Part shown: one piece after another, positions 59,714 to 64,000 of the stretch | How positions within the stretch are numbered: the first letter of the stretch is position 1 | How the letters are laid out: each line of letters starts with the position of its first letter | Assembly: GCF_039523075.1 (NCBI RefSeq) | Contig: NZ_BAAAEP010000005.1 | Location: 1 to 64,000, forward strand | DNA from: Caenispirillum bisanense | GTDB taxonomy: Bacteria > Pseudomonadota > Alphaproteobacteria > Rhodospirillales > Rhodospirillaceae | Direction: 5' to 3' | DNA length: 64,000 bases | Notes under the pieces: model-generated | Seen by the model: only the letters and a program-made list of their open reading frames with translations | Database searches by the model: none | Told to the model about the DNA's origin: nothing | Position numbers and translations under genes: made by a program

Positions 59714-60492
59714 CCGGCGACGAGCCCTGGGCCTTCCTGCGCCGCCACACCGCCGCCCGCATCGCCATGGGCCGCGCCGGCGACGGCCTGCCGACGGCGC
59801 CGCTGCTGCGCTTCCAGGCGGCCTGGGCGGAGGCCCGCGACAGCCTCAAGAGCAGCCTTGATGCCGGCGGCCGCGCCGCCGCCCTGGCGCCGCTGGGCCT
59901 GCCGGTGGAGACGGTGCGGTCGCAGGCCGCCGACGGCGCCGAGTACCTGAAGCGCCCCGACCTCGGCCGCCGGCTGCACCCCGACGATGCGGCGCGGCTG
60001 CCGCGCGGCGACTGGGATGCGGTGTTCGTCATCGCCGACGGCCTGTCGGTGCGGGCGGTGGAAGGCCATGCGGCGGCGGTGGTGGCGGCGGCCCTGAAGC
60101 GCCTCGGCGGCTGGCGCATCGCGCCGCTGGTGGTGGCGCAGCGGGCGCGGGTGGCGCTTGCCGACGATGTCGGCGCCGCCCTCGGCGCCCGCCTGACCGT
60201 CATCCTCATCGGCGAGCGGCCGGGCCTGTCGAGCCCCGACAGCCTGGGCGCCTACATCACCTGCAACCCCGCCCCCGGCCGCCAGAACAGCGACCGCAAC
60301 TGCATCTCCAACATCCGGCCGGAGGGTCTGGCGCCGGAGGCCGCCGCCTTCAAGCTGGCGTGGCTAATGGCGGAGGCGCGCCGCCTCGGCCTCACCGGCG
60401 TCGGCCTGAAGGATGCCGCCCCCGACCTGCTGCCGCCGGCCCCGGCGGCCCAAGAGCCCCCTTCCGTCCCGCCCCCGGCCGTGCCACATTAG
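59710..60492 (+). CDS. eutC: Ethanolamine ammonia-lyase small subunit
   Basis: A 260-residue subunit that helps bind adenosylcobalamin. Conserved segments are HTAARIAMGRAGDGLPTAPL near the N-terminus, TVRSQAADGAEYLKRPDLGR, IADGLSVRAVEGHA, VLIGERPGLSSPDSLGAYIT and GRQNSDRNCISNIRPEGL. A proline-rich tail follows. Translation is coupled to eutB. EutC is normally found right behind eutB as here. Confidence 0.96.
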   Translation: MTGDEPWAFLRRHTAARIAMGRAGDGLPTAPLLRFQAAWAEARDSLKSSLDAGGRAAALAPLGLPVETVRSQAADGAEYLKRPDLGRRLHPDDAARLPRGDWDAVFVIADGLSVRAVEGHAAAVVAAALKRLGGWRIAPLVVAQRARVALADDVGAALGARLTVILIGERPGLSSPDSLGAYITCNPAPGRQNSDRNCISNIRPEGLAPEAAAFKLAWLMAEARRLGLTGVGLKDAAPDLLPPAPAAQEPPSVPPPAVPH

Positions 60493-60522
60493 AGTCCTCT
60501 ACAGAATGTCTCGGAACCAATC

Positions 60523-61179
60523 ATGATCGAGCAGGGACCGCTCAATCTGGAGTCCATCGGACCCGGAACGCACGTCTGCTTCATCTACGACAGCGCCGAC
60601 CAGCGCCTGGATGCCATCGGCCGCATCATGGCCGGGGTGCTGCGGGGCGGAGGTTCGACGGCCTATTTCGCGTGGGAGAGCGACCTCGACCTCATCCGCA
60701 ATCATCTGCGGCTGCGCGGCGTGCCGGTCCACCTGCTGGACGAGCCGACCTTCACCGTCGAGCCGGCGGCCGAGGTCTATACCGCCGGCCGACGGTTCGA
60801 CAAGGACCGCATGCTCGGCCTGCTGCGCCAGGGCTACGACCGCATGCGGACCCAGGTGAACGGCACCGTCTTCTTTACGGGCGAGATGGAATGGTCGCGC
60901 CAACCGGAACTGACCGGCGTCGACCAGCTGGTGGCCTATGAGCAGGCGGTCAACGACGTCATCCGCACCCACCCCTTCAGCGCCATCTGCCAGTACGACG
61001 CCCGCGCCTTCGATGGCGACCTGCTGTTCCGCATCGTCAAGGCCCACCCGCTGATGCTGGTGCGCAACCAGATCCTCGCCAACCCCTACTACGTGCCGGC
61101 CGCCGCCTCCGAGGACGGGCACGGGCATGAGCACGACCACGCCTGCGGCTGCGGACATCAGGCGCACGGCCATGCCTGA
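60523..61179 (+). CDS. MEDS-domain sensory protein with His/Cys-rich tail
   Basis: A 218-residue soluble protein. The MEDS (DcmR sensory) domain spans about residues 10-190: GTHVCFIYDSADQRLDAIGR, a RecA-like pattern with GGGSTAYFAWESDLDLIRNH, FTGEMEWSRQPEL and ICQYDARAFDGDLL. The last ~22 residues are packed with histidine and three cysteines (DGHGHEHDHACGCGHQAHGH), a likely metal-binding tail. MEDS domains occur in sensors and regulators for small carbon compounds or redox cues. It overlaps the next gene by 8 bp and lies 30 bp after eutC. Confidence 0.82.
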   Translation: MIEQGPLNLESIGPGTHVCFIYDSADQRLDAIGRIMAGVLRGGGSTAYFAWESDLDLIRNHLRLRGVPVHLLDEPTFTVEPAAEVYTAGRRFDKDRMLGLLRQGYDRMRTQVNGTVFFTGEMEWSRQPELTGVDQLVAYEQAVNDVIRTHPFSAICQYDARAFDGDLLFRIVKAHPLMLVRNQILANPYYVPAAASEDGHGHEHDHACGCGHQAHGHA

Positions 61180-61621
61180 CGTGGCCTCGCGTCTGCTGAT
61201 GCTGGCGGTGATGCTGCGCTCGCTGCCCGGCCGCACGCAGTTCGAGACCTTCGCCGCCGCCGCCCTGGCCGAGGTGCCGGGCGTCGCCGAGGCGCGTGTC
61301 ACCGCCCTGCCCCTGCTCGACCGGCCGCAGCTGGCGGCGGGATGGAAGCGGCTGGATCTGGTGTCGGGGTGCGAGACCTTCGGCTTCGTCGACCTGCGGC
61401 TCGACGACGCCGCCGCCTTTGCCCCCCATGCCGGCGACGTGCAGAACCTGATCAACCTGCTGGCCCACGAGATGGAGCGCCGCGCCACCCTCGCCTGCCT
61501 GCAGGAAGCGCACGAGGCGCTGGCCCGCCGCCATGAAGACCTGGAACGGCGCATGGAGGAAGGCGAGCCCGCCGCCCTTGCCGCCGCGCCGGCCAGCCGC
61601 GCCCGGCTGTCATCGGTCTGA
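61172..61621 (+). CDS. Uncharacterised helical partner of MEDS protein
   Basis: A 149-residue protein without a recognised domain. An N-terminal helical region (SRLLMLAVMLRSLPGRTQFE) and a middle alpha/beta part (WKRLDLVSGCETFGFVDLRL) that recalls a degenerate GAF-like fold precede a long C-terminal coiled coil (ERRATLACLQEAHEALARRH, then EDLERRMEEG), which suggests a dimeric signalling helix. The coiled coil has no kinase behind it. It starts inside the MEDS gene and overlaps the fixJ-type gene tail to tail by 12 bp. Confidence 0.65.
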   Translation: MPDVASRLLMLAVMLRSLPGRTQFETFAAAALAEVPGVAEARVTALPLLDRPQLAAGWKRLDLVSGCETFGFVDLRLDDAAAFAPHAGDVQNLINLLAHEMERRATLACLQEAHEALARRHEDLERRMEEGEPAALAAAPASRARLSSV

Positions 61622-62281
61622 CGGTCCCGGCGGCACGGGCGGCACCGGCCCGGCGTCCGCCGCCGCATCGCCGAGCGCCAGCAGCATCCGGGTCAGGTCG
61701 GCGACCGAGGCCGCCGCCATCTTCTCCATCACGTTATGCCGGTGGACCTCGACCGTCTTCAGCGAGATGTCAAGGTCGTGGGCGATGCGCTTGTTCATCT
61801 GCCCGCCGGCCACCAGCCGCATGACCTGCCGTTCCCGCGGTGTCAGGGTCTGCCAGCGCGCCAGCACCGCCTGACGCTGCGCCCGGTCCTCCAGCAGCAC
61901 CCGATGATGCGCCACCGCCGCCCGGATGCGGTCGAGCATGATGCCGTCGTCGAAGGGCTTCTCGATGAAGTCGAAGGCGCCGGCCTTCAGCGCCCGCACC
62001 GCCATGGGCACGTCGCCGTGGCCGGTCATGAACACGATGGGGGCCGCAGCGCCGCGGCGGCGCAATTCCTCCTGCAGCTCCATCCCGGTCATGCCCGGCA
62101 TGCGCACGTCGAGCAGGATGCAGCACGGCCGCGCCTCGCTGAACGCCCGCAGGAAGCTGTCGGCGGAGGGATGCGCCTCCACCTCCAGGTCGGCGGACCG
62201 GATGAGCCAGCACAGCGAATCGCGCAGCGCGGCGTCGTCGTCAACCACGTAAACAAGGGGCGATGCGGGGGCGGTCGTCAT
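61610..62281 (-). CDS. FixJ-family response regulator
   Basis: A 223-residue regulator: receiver (YVVDDDAALRDSLCWLIRSA, phospho-acceptor in CCILLDVRMPGMTG, then VFMTGHGDVPMAVRALKAGA and FIEKPF) and LuxR-type helix-turn-helix (TLTPRERQVMRLVAGGQMNK, SLKTVEVHRHNVMEKM). The T-G-H-G-D-V and D-F-I-E-K-P-F motifs are typical of FixJ. A proline-rich tail follows. No kinase is adjacent, so it is an orphan within this window. It converges with the MEDS pair and is divergent from the SQR-like gene. Confidence 0.93.
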   Translation of the reverse strand: MTTAPASPLVYVVDDDAALRDSLCWLIRSADLEVEAHPSADSFLRAFSEARPCCILLDVRMPGMTGMELQEELRRRGAAAPIVFMTGHGDVPMAVRALKAGAFDFIEKPFDDGIMLDRIRAAVAHHRVLLEDRAQRQAVLARWQTLTPRERQVMRLVAGGQMNKRIAHDLDISLKTVEVHRHNVMEKMAAASVADLTRMLLALGDAAADAGPVPPVPPGPSDR

Positions 62282-62399
62282 GGTCCAGTTCTACCGCAAG
62301 GCGCAGGACGACGCCACGGTTGCCGCCGCAGCGGGCATTTCCGCCCCGCCACCAAGGGCTTACGCCGGGCCGCCAATCCCGCCGCTCTAGAGGCTTGAA

Positions 62400-62417
62400 A
62401 ATTAGCGTGAGCTAATT
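62400..62417. promoter_or_regulatory. Inverted repeat AATTAGC-N4-GCTAATT upstream of SQR-like gene
   Basis: A perfect 7-bp inverted repeat with a 4-bp spacer (AATTAGC, GTGA, GCTAATT) lies 48 bp before the start codon, in an AT-rich patch unlike the surrounding DNA. It is a plausible operator for a dimeric repressor or activator. The regulator is unknown. Confidence 0.5.
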
Positions 62418-62464
62418 CACTCTTGTCGCATATAGAAAAGTCTGGGGCAGGGAGTTCAGGACGC

Positions 62465-63811
62465 ATGACCACTTTCGAGAAACCGCCGTTCCCCGTCGAC
62501 GGGCCGCTCAGCCGCCGCAATCTGCTGAAGCTGGGGGCGGCCGGCGCGGCGCTGGCGGCGCTGCCGGCGACCGCACCGGAGGCGCAGGCGCAGACGGTGA
62601 AGAGCAGCGCCCGCATCGTCGTCGCCGGTGCCGGCGCCGCCGGCCTCGCCACCGCCTCCCGCCTCATGCGGCAGCTGGACGGCGCCAAGGTGACCATCGT
62701 CGATGCCCGCAAGGAACACTTCTACCAGCCGGGCTTCACCCTGGTCGCCGGCGGCCTGAAGCCGGCCGGCTACGTCACCTCCACCACCGCCGAATATCTG
62801 CCGAAGGGCATCGAGTGGATCGAGGAACGGGTGGCCGAGTTCGACCCCGAGGCCAATACCGTCACCACCGAAAGCGGCAAGAAGCTGCCCTACGACTACC
62901 TGGTGGTGGCGACCGGCCTGCACCTGGATTACGACTCCATCCAGGGCATGGACACCACCCGCATCGGCCAGGACGGCCTTGGCAGCATCTACCACAGCCC
63001 GGCCGGCGCCGCCGCCACCTGGCAGGCCATGTCCCGGTTCGCCGACGAGGGCGGGCGCGGCCTGTTCCTGCGCCCCAACACCGAGATGAAGTGCGCCGGC
63101 GCGCCGCTGAAGTACACCTTCATCACCGACGACTACCTGCGCCGCCGCGGCAACCGCGGCAAGGCGGAACTCACCTACGCCGCCAACAACAAGGTGCTGT
63201 TCAGCGTGCCCATCGTGGCGGAAAAGGTGCGCATGCTCTACCGCGAGCGCGGCGTGAAGGTACAGTACGAGCACGTCATGACCGCCATCGACCTCGGCCG
63301 CAAGGTCGCCACCTTCAAGACCCCCGAGGGCGAGGCGGAAATCCCCTACGACTTCATCAACGTGGTGCCGCCCATGCGGGCGCCCATGGCGGTGCGCAAC
63401 AGCCCGCTCGGCTGGCAGGAAGGCCCGTTTGCCGCCGACGGCTGGATGGAGGTGGACAAGGCCACCCTGCGCCACAAGCGCTATGCCAACGTCTTCGGCG
63501 TCGGCGACATCGCCGGCGTGCCCAAGGGCAAGACGGCGGCCAGCGTGAAGTGGCAGGTGCCGGTGGCGCTCGATCACCTGATCGCCGACCTGGGCGGACC
63601 GAAGGCGACCAGCGTCTACGACGGCTATACCTCCTGCCCGCTGATCACCCAGCTCGGCCGCGCCATGCTGGTGGAATTCGACTACGACAACAACCTGGTG
63701 CCGTCGTTCCCCGGGGTCATCGCGCCGCTGGAAGAACTGTGGATCACCTGGGTGATGAAGACCATGGCGCTGAAGCCGACCTACATTTCCATGCTGCGCG
63801 GCCGCGCCTGA
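62465..63811 (+). CDS. Tat-exported sulfide:quinone oxidoreductase-like flavoprotein
   Basis: A 448-residue FAD/NAD(P)-type disulfide oxidoreductase. The twin-arginine signal is LSRRNLLKLGAAGAALAALP, followed by an FAD-binding motif IVVAGAGAAGLATASRL (about residue 54). EHFYQPGFTLVAGG is typical of SQR and FCSD. Candidate redox cysteines are in EMKCAGAPLKYTF and GYTSCPLIT. The C-terminal segment ELWITWVMKTMALKPTYISM may bind the membrane. It probably oxidises sulfide, passing electrons to quinone. Start 62465 follows GGGGCAGGGAG. No cytochrome partner (fccA) follows. Confidence 0.88.
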   Translation: MTTFEKPPFPVDGPLSRRNLLKLGAAGAALAALPATAPEAQAQTVKSSARIVVAGAGAAGLATASRLMRQLDGAKVTIVDARKEHFYQPGFTLVAGGLKPAGYVTSTTAEYLPKGIEWIEERVAEFDPEANTVTTESGKKLPYDYLVVATGLHLDYDSIQGMDTTRIGQDGLGSIYHSPAGAAATWQAMSRFADEGGRGLFLRPNTEMKCAGAPLKYTFITDDYLRRRGNRGKAELTYAANNKVLFSVPIVAEKVRMLYRERGVKVQYEHVMTAIDLGRKVATFKTPEGEAEIPYDFINVVPPMRAPMAVRNSPLGWQEGPFAADGWMEVDKATLRHKRYANVFGVGDIAGVPKGKTAASVKWQVPVALDHLIADLGGPKATSVYDGYTSCPLITQLGRAMLVEFDYDNNLVPSFPGVIAPLEELWITWVMKTMALKPTYISMLRGRA

Positions 63812-63827
63812 GGGGGAGGACACTGCA

Positions 63828-64000
63828 ATGAAGGATCTTGATCTCGCCGTGCTGGTGTCGGTCTTCCTGGAGATGATGGGACCGCTGTTCTGGTTCCTGC
63901 TGCTGCTCGGCCTTGCCGGCCTGATCGGCTTTGCGGTGGTGCTGATGCGCGAAGGCCGCATCGACAGCCGCCGCCTGATCCGGTCGGAGGTCATCGGCCT
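63828..64000 (+). CDS. DUF5368 family membrane protein, partial
   Basis: The first 57 codons of a gene that leaves the window at the right edge. The sequence begins MKDLDLAVLVSVFLEMMGPL and has a transmembrane helix (FWFLLLLGLAGLIGFAVVLM) followed by a basic segment REGRIDSRRLIRSEV. It matches the recalled start of DUF5368 proteins, small membrane proteins often found beside SQR-like genes. AGGGGGAGGACACTGCA precedes the ATG and the gene lies 16 bp after the SQR-like stop, so the two are probably cotranscribed. Confidence 0.8.
   Translation, partial: MKDLDLAVLVSVFLEMMGPLFWFLLLLGLAGLIGFAVVLMREGRIDSRRLIRSEVIG

Overview
The window is very GC-rich (codon third positions almost always G or C) and reads as a chromosomal stretch of a facultatively anaerobic alphaproteobacterium, most likely of the Rhodospirillales/Azospirillales type. 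This rests on protein flavour and on the combination of periplasmic nitrate reductase, cytochrome bd, cytochrome c', a sulfide:quinone-type flavoprotein, a single-chain indolepyruvate:ferredoxin oxidoreductase, and alphaproteobacterial families such as DUF2155, DUF5368 and DUF6306. It is a draft sequence: there is a 99-base run of N at 42813-42911 inside a tandem repeat, and a 20-G homopolymer at 3196-3215 that may be a sequencing artefact. No tRNA, rRNA, CRISPR array, transposase or integrase was recognised. The window looks like dense housekeeping and respiratory chromosome rather than a mobile island.

Layout. 0-5.8 kb: a cobalamin riboswitch followed by a corrinoid uptake operon (TonB receptor, an unknown protein, and BtuF/C/D-like ABC transporter). 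5.8-10.6 kb: an opposing peptide/nickel-type ABC transporter whose promoter carries Fur-like and Zur-like sites. 10.6-14.1 kb: small regulatory and stress genes (GNAT, NTF2-like, AraC, DUF2141, ferritin-like). 14.1-17.2 kb: cytochrome bd oxidase, apparently as cydP-cydA-cydB-cydX. 17.4-18.5 kb: a DUF4142/PRC-barrel envelope protein. 18.9-26.4 kb: the nap operon (napFDAGHBC) with moaA behind it. 26.5-28.7 kb: a nitrate-sensor-like histidine kinase and a convergent NarL-type regulator. 28.9-32.4 kb: assorted single genes. 32.5-40.8 kb: a signalling island with two large histidine kinases, a receiver-only regulator, a small sulfite-oxidase-fold periplasmic protein and a divergent REC-PAS-PAS-GGDEF protein. 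41-43.7 kb: EamA transporter, OmpA-type lipoprotein, a multi-hairpin tandem repeat array with the gap, and cytochrome c'. 43.8-49 kb: ABC1 kinase, oligoendopeptidase F and an acyl-CoA synthetase. 49-55.2 kb: small membrane proteins around the indolepyruvate oxidoreductase. 55.2-58.2 kb: Hsp20 with a likely RNA thermometer, two unknown proteins and an M48 protease. 58.3-60.5 kb: ethanolamine ammonia-lyase EutBC. 60.5-64 kb: a MEDS-domain sensor pair, a FixJ-type regulator, a Tat-exported SQR-like flavoprotein and the start of a DUF5368 gene.

How the parts fit. Corrinoid uptake at the left end would supply the adenosylcobalamin-dependent EutBC at the right end. Nap, MoaA (molybdenum cofactor), the P-box sensor kinase, cytochrome bd and cytochrome c' together suggest life at low oxygen with nitrate and some NO stress. 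The least explained parts are the signalling island at 32.5-40.8 kb, the MEDS/His-tail pair at 60.5-61.6 kb, the multi-hairpin repeats at 42.7-43.3 kb, and the unknown protein inside the B12 operon. No clearly new defence or mobile system was found.
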